Positions 23,736-30,609 of a DNA stretch of 30,609 nucleotides are shown here, piece after piece. Made by a program: the position numbers and the translations under genes. Source of the DNA: UBA9410 sp036123585 (GTDB lineage: Bacteria > Actinomycetota > Acidimicrobiia > Acidimicrobiales > MedAcidi-G1); contig JAZADN010000066.1 of NCBI GenBank assembly GCA_036123585.1, forward strand, positions 1 through 30,609, written 5' to 3'. The notes beneath the pieces were generated by a model. That model saw only the letters and a program-made list of their open reading frames with translations, was not told the origin of the DNA and did no database searches. How positions within the stretch are numbered: the stretch's first letter is position 1; every line of letters starts with the position of its first letter.

Positions 23736-25130
23736 TCAGTCCCTCGTCGCCCGCACCGCCTCAGCGACCGGTCCATAGAGTTTCTCGGCGAGCGCCGAAC
23801 CGTGGACCGACGTGGCTTCGAGCACCAGGTAGGCGCCATAGCCGTCGCTCAGGTCGAGCCACGGCATGCTCCCGTAAGCGCCGCCATCGGAGCGCCGACC
23901 GGTCGCCCGGTCGATCCACCAGCCCATGCCGTAACCGGTGCCGACGCCGTAAGCCAGCACGCCGTCCGCGTCGTCGCCATCGAGAACCGCCAACGTTCGG
24001 TCCGCCACGAGCCGGTCCACCGCAGCCACTGACAGAACCCGTCCTCCTGCACAAACGCCGCCGCGCAGGTACATCAGAAGGAGCGCCCCGTAGGAGCCGG
24101 TCGTCGAGTACGCCCCTCCCTCCAGGTTCGGATTGTCGGTGGCCACGAGGGTCTCCGGGTTGCCGGCGAAGGCCGGGGGATGGGTAAACGGCGGCGTGTC
24201 GAACTGAGTGAACGGATTGTTGAAAGCCAGGCCATCGAGGCCACAAGGCTTGACGTATACCTCGTCGACCAGCTCGGCCCACGACCTTCCCGAGGCCAGT
24301 TCGGCGACGGCCCCGGCAACCTGCCACTGGCCGCCGCCGTAACGGAAGTTGGTGTCGGGCGGTATGACGTCAGCGTCGTCGTCAGGGGTGGTGAGAATCT
24401 GCCGGGCGCAGTCCTGCAGGGTTCCTACGGGCAGGAACTGGCAGATGTAGGGGCCGTAGGCAACGTTGGGTAACAGGCCCACCAGGCCGGAGGTGTTGGA
24501 GACCAGCTGGACCGGGGTGATGGCGGGGTCCACGTCCCACGGAACCACATCAGCCACCGGGGCGTCCACGTCCAGCAGGCCCCGGTCATGGAGGTACATC
24601 AGGATGCCGGCAACCAGCATCTTCGATGACGAGGCAATCAACGAGATCCGGTCCGGTCCGAACTCACCCCAGTGCTGGTGGTGGACCACGCCGTCGTCGC
24701 GCTCCACGACGATCAGCCCGGCGCCGTTTAGGCCTTGGTCGTCGACATAGTCCTGGATGATCGGACCGACTGCACTGAAGTCATAGATCCGCGGCGAACG
24801 GGTCGTAGTCGGTGGAGGCGTCACTGTGGTCGGAGTGGCGTTCGTAGTGGTGGCAGTCGTCGTGGTGGCGTTCGTCGTGGTGGCAGTCGTCGTGGTGGCA
24901 GTCGTCGTGGTGGCAGTCGTCGTGGCAGTTGAGGTCACCTTCGTGGTCATGGTCGTCGTGATGGTCGCCGGTGCCACCGTCGTGATGGTCGCCGGTGCCA
25001 CCGTCGTTGTCGCAGAAGATGTCGTCGTGGAAGTAGCGATCGAAACTGTGGCTTGGACTGGGTCACCCCCACCACCGCACGCGGTATTAGCCAGAACACT
25101 CGCCAGCACGAACAGTGTCGGAAGCCTCAT
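23736..25130 (-). CDS. Secreted lipoprotein serine hydrolase, beta-lactamase/esterase (class C) fold
   Basis: A 464-aa exported protein. The signal peptide ends in a lipobox-like NTAC (Cys18) followed by Gly-rich sequence. Residues about 27-112 are an almost pure Thr/Ala tether (ATTTT and ATTTN pentads). The hydrolase domain starts near 113; the nucleophile is Ser167 in SSSK (SxxK motif, Lys170), with Tyr264 in YGGGQ as the second-motif base where YxN is usual. The third motif, normally HxG or KTG, appears as SDGGAYGSM. Substrates could be esters, D-amino-acid peptides or beta-lactams. The ATG at 25130 overlaps the stop of the TPR gene (ATGA), which fixes the start; a much longer open frame upstream is an artefact of overlap. 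Confidence 0.88.
   Translation of the reverse strand: MRLPTLFVLASVLANTACGGGGDPVQATVSIATSTTTSSATTTVAPATITTVAPATITTTMTTKVTSTATTTATTTTATTTTATTTNATTTTATTTNATPTTVTPPPTTTRSPRIYDFSAVGPIIQDYVDDQGLNGAGLIVVERDDGVVHHQHWGEFGPDRISLIASSSKMLVAGILMYLHDRGLLDVDAPVADVVPWDVDPAITPVQLVSNTSGLVGLLPNVAYGPYICQFLPVGTLQDCARQILTTPDDDADVIPPDTNFRYGGGQWQVAGAVAELASGRSWAELVDEVYVKPCGLDGLAFNNPFTQFDTPPFTHPPAFAGNPETLVATDNPNLEGGAYSTTGSYGALLLMYLRGGVCAGGRVLSVAAVDRLVADRTLAVLDGDDADGVLAYGVGTGYGMGWWIDRATGRRSDGGAYGSMPWLDLSDGYGAYLVLEATSVHGSALAEKLYGPVAEAVRATRD
24835..25002. repeat. Tandem repeats (six 15-bp units, two 24-bp units) encoding the Thr-rich tether
   Basis: Six near-identical 15-bp units run from 24835 to 24924 (pattern GTGGC(A/G)(G/T)TCGT(C/A)GTG) and two identical 24-bp units from 24955 to 25002. 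Both unit lengths are multiples of three, so the frame survives copy changes. They lie wholly inside the serine hydrolase gene. Confidence 0.88.
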
Positions 25131-26908
25131 CCGTCGATGCCGGCACCCGGACCGATGGTGCCCCCATTCCGGCAGAGGCAGGACGCCTCGACCACAATGT
25201 CTGCCCGGGCAGCGGCAGCCTCCAGACGAGGTCTTAGGGCCATCGCCTCGTCGTCCCGTCCCTGGAGGCGCAGGCACTCCTCCAGACCGTGCAGTGCCCA
25301 AACGTTGTCGGGATGGTGCCAGGCGGCGGTGGTCGGCGAGTCCAAGCCAAGGTCCTCGACGTAGGCCTCCTCTGCCTCGGCCAGGCGGCCCTGTTCGAGC
25401 AGCAACGCCCCCAGCGCGTGGCGGGGTGGCTGCATCCACCCCCACGGCTCGTCGTACGGCAGGTCGTCGGCTAGACGCACTGCATCTCGAAGGTGCCCGA
25501 ACGCCCCGTCGAAGTTCCCTCGCCGGTATTCCAGTTCCCCATCGGCCATAGCGGCGGCCACCTGGAGGATGTCGAGGCAGGTGTTGTTGAAGACGAACCT
25601 GCTGGCCGGCACCCGGCCCACTGCTACGCGGAAGGCCTCCCGTTCCGTGTCGGCAGCGGCGACCTCACCGAGGACAGCCATGGCAAGGGTGCGGGCGTAG
25701 TGGAGCATCGCCGTGGTCACGCAGTAAAGGTCGCGGTTGTCGGGAAACGGCTCATCGAGGATCTCCTCCCAGCGTCCGAACCGGATGAGCGGGTGGACCT
25801 TCATCGCCACGTAGCCCTCGACCCAGTCGGCCATAGGCGGGCTCTCTACCCTCAGGACGTCCTCGGTCAAGAAGTCGACGATCCCGTCCACGGCCTCCCG
25901 AGAGGAGCGGAGATCGCCGAGCATCATGGCGGCATAGAGCTTGTGGTGCTGGCTGTGGGCCATCGTGGTTGCCTGCCGGACCGGGTCGCCCCGCAACGCA
26001 AGGTACCGCCGGTGGGCAGCGATGGCCCTGTCGTTGGCCACCACCGCCTCCCGGTAACGCCCGCACCGGACGTCTACGTGACCCGGCATATGGCAGAGGT
26101 GGTCGGCGTCGGGCACGAGGCACCGCAGCCGGTCGGCGGTGGGCGTTGCCCGCTCCGGATGCAACGACATCTCGAGGGCGTGGATATGAAGGTGAAGGAG
26201 GCCGGCGTGGGCGTTGACACCGGTGCGGTCGTGCCTGTCGATGGCGTCCTCGAGGACCCCGAGGATCTCCAACGTGTCGGCACCTTCAGCCGGCTCACCG
26301 GTGTGGAGGTCCCAGAGTTTCCATGGCGTCCGGTTCAACATCGCCTCGGCGAACAGCATGGCCACGTCAACATCGTCGGAGTGGTCGGCGTACACAGCAC
26401 GCATAGCGTCCGCATAGCCGTCCGTCCACGGGGTGAAGTCGTCTACCGGCTCGGCCTGCGGATGGCGTGCTGTCAGGGCTCGAATGAGATCGCGCTCCAC
26501 CTCGGATGCCCTCTCCCGGGAAGCCGGCACGGATGGCTCCTCGACCAGTGCAAGAGCCCGCTGGCTGGCCTGGTGGGTCTCAGCCAGCATGGACTCAAGT
26601 TCCGTCGGGTCGAACCGGTGCCACTGCTTGTTGTAGTAGGGGCCCATGGCGTAGGCCACGCCCCACCAGGCCATGGCGCATTCAGGATCATGCTCGGTCG
26701 CCTTTCGGAAACAGTGCTCGGCCTCCTCGTGGTTGAACGACCAGATCCACACCAGACCCCGCCCGAACCAGGCTTGCGCCTCGGTCGAGGTGCTGGTCAC
26801 AGAGCGCCTCACCGGGCCGAGGTCGAAGTCGGCGACGCTTCGGGGCTCAGGAGCGGACTCCCCGCCGCAGCAATCGTCGTCGGTGTACTTCCGGAGGCCT
26901 TCACCCAT
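25127..26908 (-). CDS. Tetratricopeptide-repeat protein
   Basis: A protein of about 593 aa without a signal peptide, built of helical repeats. The N-terminal part has the typical opening of a widespread TPR family: EAQAWFGRGLVWIWSFNHEE, then CFRKATEHDPECAMAWWGVA and a YYNKQWHRFDP element. Later there is an HMPGHVDVRCGRYREAV repeat and, near the C-terminus, LGALLLEQGRLAEAEEAYVE. A Cys/His pattern (LCHMPGH and the N-terminal DDCCGG) could bind a metal, but this is only a guess. No enzymatic role is established for the family. The ATG at 26908 has GGAAGG upstream; an in-frame ATG at 26950 is possible. It is coupled to the serine hydrolase through ATGA. Confidence 0.85.
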   Translation of the reverse strand: MGEGLRKYTDDDCCGGESAPEPRSVADFDLGPVRRSVTSTSTEAQAWFGRGLVWIWSFNHEEAEHCFRKATEHDPECAMAWWGVAYAMGPYYNKQWHRFDPTELESMLAETHQASQRALALVEEPSVPASRERASEVERDLIRALTARHPQAEPVDDFTPWTDGYADAMRAVYADHSDDVDVAMLFAEAMLNRTPWKLWDLHTGEPAEGADTLEILGVLEDAIDRHDRTGVNAHAGLLHLHIHALEMSLHPERATPTADRLRCLVPDADHLCHMPGHVDVRCGRYREAVVANDRAIAAHRRYLALRGDPVRQATTMAHSQHHKLYAAMMLGDLRSSREAVDGIVDFLTEDVLRVESPPMADWVEGYVAMKVHPLIRFGRWEEILDEPFPDNRDLYCVTTAMLHYARTLAMAVLGEVAAADTEREAFRVAVGRVPASRFVFNNTCLDILQVAAAMADGELEYRRGNFDGAFGHLRDAVRLADDLPYDEPWGWMQPPRHALGALLLEQGRLAEAEEAYVEDLGLDSPTTAAWHHPDNVWALHGLEECLRLQGRDDEAMALRPRLEAAAARADIVVEASCLCRNGGTIGPGAGIDG

Positions 26909-27164
26909 CAACGATTCAGCCTTCCGAGAAGTTGCCGGCCGCCACTTCATACGAAAGCACGATGGTCGATCTGCCCCCGACGTCCACTACAGGGGTGCGG
27001 CAACCATCGACATCAAGGGAGAAGTCTGCCATTGGCGACTACCGTCCCTCCCCGGCCGCAACCAATCAAATCCGAGCTCATGACTGGCCGCGCTCCCTCG
27101 GTAGAACTGGCCGGTCGAGGACGGGAAGCGGTCGGCCGGACCCCCGAGTCGTTAGGGGCCGCCC

Positions 27165-27989
27165 GTGGCAAACATCTTCATCACCGGCTCCAACAGTGGC
27201 TTTGGCAGGCTGGCCGTTCTCACCCTGGCCCGACAGGGCCATCGGGTGATTGCCACCATGCGGACCGTCTCAAAGGGCGACGAACTGCGACGCATTGCCG
27301 AGGAAGAAGGGCTGGACGTCGAGGTTCGGCACCTCGACGTCACCGATCCGGGCTCGATCGGCGCCGCGATGGTCGACCCTCTGGACTTCGACGTACTGGT
27401 CAACAACGCTGGCTTCGAGGTGCAGGGGGCGATCGAACAGGTCGACGACCTCCTCATGCACCGTCAGTTCGAGACCAACGTCATGGGTCCCTTGCGCACC
27501 ATGCGAGCGGTGGTCCCTACCTGGAGCCAACGCGGTAGCGGAGTGGTCGTGAACGTCAGCAGCATCGCCGGGCGGGTGGCCCCGCCCTACAGCGGCGCCT
27601 ACGCAGCGTCAAAGCACGCCCTCGAGGCTCTGTCCGAGTCCCTCCACTTCGAGGTCTCCCACCTTGGACTCCGGGTCCACCTCATCGAGCCCGGACGCTT
27701 CCCCACAAACTTCCACGACAACATCGTCTTTCCCTCTTCTTGGAGGGGCTCATCCCACGAGGAACGAGCCCTCACCTTTCGGGAGTCTCTAACCAGCCTC
27801 GACGGTGGGACCGCCCCCGCCGACCCTCAGGCCGTTGCTGACGCCATAGCCCGCGCGGCCATCGACCCCTCGACACCTTTCCGGACTCTGGTCGGAGGAG
27901 ACGCCGAGTTGATCGACGCCACAAAGGCTTCCATGAGCTTCGAGGACTTCGAGGCCACAATGCGTAACGCCCTCGACTGGCACGACTGA
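27165..27989 (+). CDS. Short-chain dehydrogenase/reductase (SDR)
   Basis: A 274-aa classical SDR. The cofactor motif is TGSNSGFGR at residues 7-15, followed by a basic residue (MRT) at the end of the second strand, which suggests NADP. LDVTD and NNAG are present; catalytic Ser is in NVSSIAG, and Tyr146 and Lys150 form YAASK. EPGRFPTNF follows the catalytic site as usual. It oxidises or reduces an unknown hydroxyl/keto substrate in the cytoplasm. The GTG at 27165 has AGGGG just upstream. It stands alone, after a 256-bp spacer with nothing recognisable in it, and converges on the methyltransferase gene. Confidence 0.92.
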   Translation: MANIFITGSNSGFGRLAVLTLARQGHRVIATMRTVSKGDELRRIAEEEGLDVEVRHLDVTDPGSIGAAMVDPLDFDVLVNNAGFEVQGAIEQVDDLLMHRQFETNVMGPLRTMRAVVPTWSQRGSGVVVNVSSIAGRVAPPYSGAYAASKHALEALSESLHFEVSHLGLRVHLIEPGRFPTNFHDNIVFPSSWRGSSHEERALTFRESLTSLDGGTAPADPQAVADAIARAAIDPSTPFRTLVGGDAELIDATKASMSFEDFEATMRNALDWHD

Positions 27990-28041
27990 CCTTCGGCACT
28001 CCCGAGGCGTGACACCCTCCCGGCGGGCAGCCCGCTGGCAG

Positions 28042-28812
28042 TCACCCGGTCCTAAGGGCGACCCAGGCCTCCTCGACAGGCCACTGCCTGGCCCAGGACA
28101 GTTCGACAAACGGGAAACGGTTCTCCTCGGCTCCGTAGTGTGGCTGGAGCTCGACCAGGTCCTCGATCTCGAATCCGCATGCCCGAAGCAGCCGGATGCG
28201 CTCGCCGTGGGAGACGTGGAACTCGATTCCGGGGTCGTCAGACCACTCGAAGCGGTGCATCCCAAACTGGGGTCGCTGGAGGCGATCTCCGGCGGGCGAT
28301 TCGTCGTCGAACACGCAGAGCATCTGGAGCACAGAGTTGCCGAGGAACACCAGGCGGCCGCCAGGCCGTAGGACGCGCGCCGCCTCCGGGATCCAGCGGA
28401 AAGGATCGCACCAGATCGCCGCGCCGTACTCCGAGATTGCGAAGTCGAAGCTCGAGTCCGGGAAGGGCAGCCGTTCAGCGTCACCTTGGACAAGTGGGAA
28501 GCTGAGTTCGAACTCCTCCTGGAAACCTGCCGCAGTGGTGAGTTGTGCCGAGGAGTTGTCCACCCCCACCGGTCGTCCACCGCGACGGGCCAACCAGGCC
28601 GACACGTAGGCGGTTCCGCACCCCAACTCCACCACGTCCCCGCCAGCGAAGGTCGAGAGCAGTCCGACGTCCGACTCGGGAATCCCGTAGATGCCCCACC
28701 TGGGGTCGTCGTCAGCCCAACCTCGCCGACCTGATTCGACCCATTCCGACGCCTTCTGGTCCCACCAAGCCCGATTCGACGCGACATGGCCGTGAGGCCT
28801 TGGGCGATCCAC
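28042..28812 (-). CDS. Class I SAM-dependent methyltransferase
   Basis: A 256-aa methyltransferase of the Methyltransf_11/25 type. SAM motif I is VELGCGTAYVSAWLARRGG (from about residue 61); motif II is GVDNSSAQL; then QGDAERLPFPDSSFDFAIS (motifs III-IV) and ARVLRPGGRLVFLG (motif V/VI). The region around 15-50 (NRAWWDQKASEWVE, later WGIYGIPES) is typical of a widely conserved actinobacterial group of unknown substrate. The start is GTG at 28812, preceded by a short GCGGGG. A longer reading frame on the same strand and different frame (to 28940) is not a gene. It is divergent from the DNA methyltransferase, with about 208 bp between. Confidence 0.9.
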   Translation of the reverse strand: MDRPRPHGHVASNRAWWDQKASEWVESGRRGWADDDPRWGIYGIPESDVGLLSTFAGGDVVELGCGTAYVSAWLARRGGRPVGVDNSSAQLTTAAGFQEEFELSFPLVQGDAERLPFPDSSFDFAISEYGAAIWCDPFRWIPEAARVLRPGGRLVFLGNSVLQMLCVFDDESPAGDRLQRPQFGMHRFEWSDDPGIEFHVSHGERIRLLRACGFEIEDLVELQPHYGAEENRFPFVELSWARQWPVEEAWVALRTG

Positions 28813-28959
28813 CCCCGCAGTAAAGCACCCGACCGAGACGAGGAGCGGCGGCGGTCCGCCCGGCCGACCAGGCCTCCGGTGGACGCCTGGCTTGAGTTAG
28901 CCATCACAAGACCGACTGCCTCCGCCTCTATCTCACTCACAGCCCAGGCCTACCCTCGC

Positions 28960-28987
28960 GGAATCAGGTGGCACATACCCTGATTCC
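28960..28987. promoter_or_regulatory. 9-bp inverted repeat upstream of the DNA methyltransferase gene
   Basis: GGAATCAGG (28960-28968) and CCTGATTCC (28979-28987) are perfect complements with a 10-nt spacer, ending 33 nt before the GTG start. Each arm contains one GANTC (GAATC, GATTC). It could be an operator for a controller protein, a methylation-sensitive promoter element or an mRNA hairpin. Confidence 0.45.
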
Positions 28988-29020
28988 GTTCAGCGAGTGG
29001 CGAAACCGCGAGGAGCCGGA

Positions 29021-30244
29021 GTGAGCACGAGCACAACTGAAATGGCTCACTTCAGCGAACACACCCGAGCCTGGCTGGCAGAGGCTCACCTTGCCCACCG
29101 GAAACGGCACGGCCAGTACATGACACCGTCATCCCTCCGCGAAGCCCTCATCGATCAGCTTGACTTTCAACCGGGGATGAGGGTGCTCGACCCTGGAGTC
29201 GGTACCGGAGAGTTCCTTCGGTCTGTTCTGGAACGTGAACCATCCGCAAAGGTGTACGGCTGGGATGTGGACGCCGACATACTTGCCGTTGCGAACAAGA
29301 ACGTTCCTGACGGTCACTTCGAAAAACGAGACGCCCTCGTCCCCTATACCGGCGAGCCGTTCGACCTGGTGATCGGGAATCCGCCTTACTTTCAGTTCAA
29401 AGCCGAACGGGCGATCCGCTCCCACTACAGCCAGGTCATCTCAGGGAGAGTCAACATCTTCTCCCTCTTTTTCCAGGTAGGCCTCTCGGCTCTTCGCTTG
29501 GGGGGTCAGTTGGGTTACGTCGTGCCTCCGTCGATGAACAACGGGGCCTATTTTGATGCTCTCCGCAACTATCTGACCACCACCGCGCGTATCGAGTGGC
29601 TCAAAGTCTTCAACGACCACGATCTGTTCGCCGACGCTCAAACATCGGTCCAACTCATTGTTCTGCGCGCTGAACAAGGAAAGTCCAAGCACCTTTTTAA
29701 CCGACGTGAGCCGTCAGCGAACTTCTCACGCACCATCTTCAGTCAGCATCCCGAGAAGCTCCGGAAGCAATTTGACGGACGATCGACGTTGTACGAACTC
29801 GGATATGAGTCCGTCACCGGAACCGTGGTCTGGAACCAAAATAAGGACAGCCTCCATCGCACCCCGGGGCCAGGGCGCGTGCCTCTGATCTGGGCCCAGA
29901 ATATTTCCGACGGCTGCGTGGTACTCCAAGACATGCCGAAACGACCCCAGTACGTTGAAACCAACAAGGTCCTGCGCGGGCCAGCGATAGTGGTCAACCG
30001 GATAGTTGGCTCAGTTGGATCCGCCTCGTTCCGATGCGGTCTAGTCCCCGACGGGATGGAATTCGTAGGCGAAAATCACGTCAACGTCATCCGACCCCGG
30101 AAAGGCACCGATCAGAAGGTGCCATGGGACGAACTTCTCACTCTGCTATCCGTTGACGAGATCTCTTCCCGGGCGCGACTCGTCACCGGAAACACCCAAA
30201 TCTCGGCAACAGAGCTGAACCACCTGCTCCCACTGGGCGTCTAG
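29021..30244 (+). CDS. N6-adenine DNA methyltransferase, gamma (Taq/PstI-like) class
   Basis: A 407-aa N6-adenine DNA methyltransferase. HGQYMTP (31-37) is motif X, DPGVGTGEF (57-65) is SAM motif I, and NPPYFQF (120-126) is the catalytic motif IV. The order X-I-IV and the C-terminal target-recognition region ending GNTQISATELNHLLPL put it in the gamma class of M.TaqI and M.PstI-type enzymes. The target sequence is not predictable here. The GTG at 29021 has AGGAG 5 bases upstream; a GTG at 28997 lacks a ribosome site. Composition is visibly lower in GC than the neighbours (row 29641-29700 has 27 G/C of 60), a sign of lateral transfer. The TAG stop overlaps that of the opposite gene. Confidence 0.92.
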   Translation: MSTSTTEMAHFSEHTRAWLAEAHLAHRKRHGQYMTPSSLREALIDQLDFQPGMRVLDPGVGTGEFLRSVLEREPSAKVYGWDVDADILAVANKNVPDGHFEKRDALVPYTGEPFDLVIGNPPYFQFKAERAIRSHYSQVISGRVNIFSLFFQVGLSALRLGGQLGYVVPPSMNNGAYFDALRNYLTTTARIEWLKVFNDHDLFADAQTSVQLIVLRAEQGKSKHLFNRREPSANFSRTIFSQHPEKLRKQFDGRSTLYELGYESVTGTVVWNQNKDSLHRTPGPGRVPLIWAQNISDGCVVLQDMPKRPQYVETNKVLRGPAIVVNRIVGSVGSASFRCGLVPDGMEFVGENHVNVIRPRKGTDQKVPWDELLTLLSVDEISSRARLVTGNTQISATELNHLLPLGV

Positions 30245-30609
30245 CTCAGTTTGCCGAGACGCTCCAGCAGAAGAGGGGCGAGACAATCAATTGGCTGGTA
30301 GTCACCGATCGTGGTCACCAGGTTGTCTGTGCGGCTGACCACTCCAGTTGAAGGAAATCGTTCACCTTTGCTGAGGAGTACGCACTTGCGCAGAGCAGCA
30401 GGCGTCAGGAATCCCTCGATCCGGCCAATCCTGGATCCATCTGCGGCAGGGTGGCGAAGAGTTACCAGCACCAGCGGATAGTCACCCTCCTGGATGCCCT
30501 GGTCAGCATGAACGCCAAACTCGAAGTGATCACCCGGCCATCTCTTCCACAACCCACACTTGACATGAACACCTACTAACGAGTCGCCAACACGTACCTC
30601 GATGTCAAC
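30241..30609 (-). CDS. Partial gene, possible restriction endonuclease partner of the DNA methyltransferase
   Basis: An open frame from the window edge down to a TAG at 30241-30243, 122 visible codons, with no start in view. I do not recognise the family. The upstream part reads VDIEVRVGDSLVGVHVKCG. The D-x-E then hydrophobic-x-V-K-C pattern is reminiscent of PD-(D/E)xK or QxK nuclease cores, but the residue before V-K is His, so the match is incomplete. The C-terminal part (RIEGFLTPAALRKC, GDYQPIDCLAPLLLERLG) is non-repetitive and soluble. Position supports a restriction role: it is convergent with the DNA methyltransferase, shares its low-GC composition, and the two stops lie on one CTAG. 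A TTG at 30552 is only an internal codon. Confidence 0.5.
   Translation of the reverse strand, partial: VDIEVRVGDSLVGVHVKCGLWKRWPGDHFEFGVHADQGIQEGDYPLVLVTLRHPAADGSRIGRIEGFLTPAALRKCVLLSKGERFPSTGVVSRTDNLVTTIGDYQPIDCLAPLLLERLGKLS

Noticed and set aside
24835..25002. CRISPR-like regular repeats
   Set aside because: The units are 15 and 24 bp, directly adjacent with no unique spacers, and encode an in-frame Thr/Ala tether.
25131..25445. N-terminal extension of the serine hydrolase by about 105 residues
   Set aside because: It would overlap the TPR coding region out of frame; the signal peptide and lipobox begin at 25130.
26909..27164. Possible small gene or operator between the TPR and SDR genes
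   Set aside because: I see only a 7-bp inverted repeat (CGATGGT 26960-26966, ACCATCG 27003-27009) with a wide spacer and no credible reading frame.
25493..27538. A 681-codon open reading frame on the plus strand
   Set aside because: It lies antisense to the TPR gene and only results from high GC; its translation is His/Pro/Arg-rich with no domain, while the minus strand has clear TPR motifs.
27789..28940. A 383-codon minus-strand frame over the methyltransferase
   Set aside because: It is a different frame of the same strand; the overlapping frame at 28042-28812 has clear SAM motifs and this one has none.

Overview
The window is a high-GC stretch, densely packed with genes, from an actinobacterium. 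The class is probably Acidimicrobiia or a marine relative. This is inferred from base composition, GTG/TTG starts, frequent ATGA stop/start overlaps, and lipoproteins with very long Thr/Ala/Pro linkers; no rRNA or other phylogenetic marker is present. I see no tRNA, rRNA, CRISPR array, insertion sequence or phage gene.

Layout. (1) 1-2325, minus strand: the end of a hydantoinase/oxoprolinase operon (hyuA, then the start of hyuB, cut by the window edge). A GntR-like palindrome and a leader hairpin lie upstream. (2) 2654-7764: an EamA transporter diverges from a pentapeptide-repeat protein and a small-molecule phosphotransferase. Facing these is a tight minus-strand operon: PPOX-fold protein, C4 zinc-ribbon coiled-coil protein, small membrane protein, histidine phosphatase. 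(3) 8025-12794, plus strand: a complete 2-oxoacid (pyruvate-type) dehydrogenase operon, E1alpha-E1beta-E2-E3, preceded by several hairpins, two of which are mutually exclusive. (4) 12816-17594, minus strand: a BMP-family (nucleoside-type) ABC importer. It is divergent from a MalY/PatB-like PLP enzyme and a convincing creatinase (17711-20281). The region between the divergent operons holds a long inverted repeat, and the creatinase has its own structured leader. (5) 20437-26908: an envelope-oriented group. It holds two lipoproteins sharing a peptidoglycan-binding-like module (one also with PASTA and PPC-like domains), a zinc-binding SAM methyltransferase, and a lipoprotein serine hydrolase overlapping a TPR protein. 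Three lipoproteins carry Thr-rich tethers, two of them partly built from DNA tandem repeats. (6) 27165-28812: an SDR oxidoreductase and a SAM methyltransferase, convergent. (7) 29021-30609: an N6-adenine DNA methyltransferase facing a partial gene that may be its restriction endonuclease. The two stop codons share one CTAG.

The most coherent functional story is degradation of guanidino and ureido nitrogen compounds. Creatinase makes sarcosine and urea from creatine, a solute importer sits divergently beside it, and a hydantoinase-type operon lies about 15 kb away. The importer's substrate and the hydantoinase's substrate cannot be read from sequence. Composition drops at both ends (hyuAB and the restriction-modification pair), which suggests laterally acquired segments flanking a more typical core.
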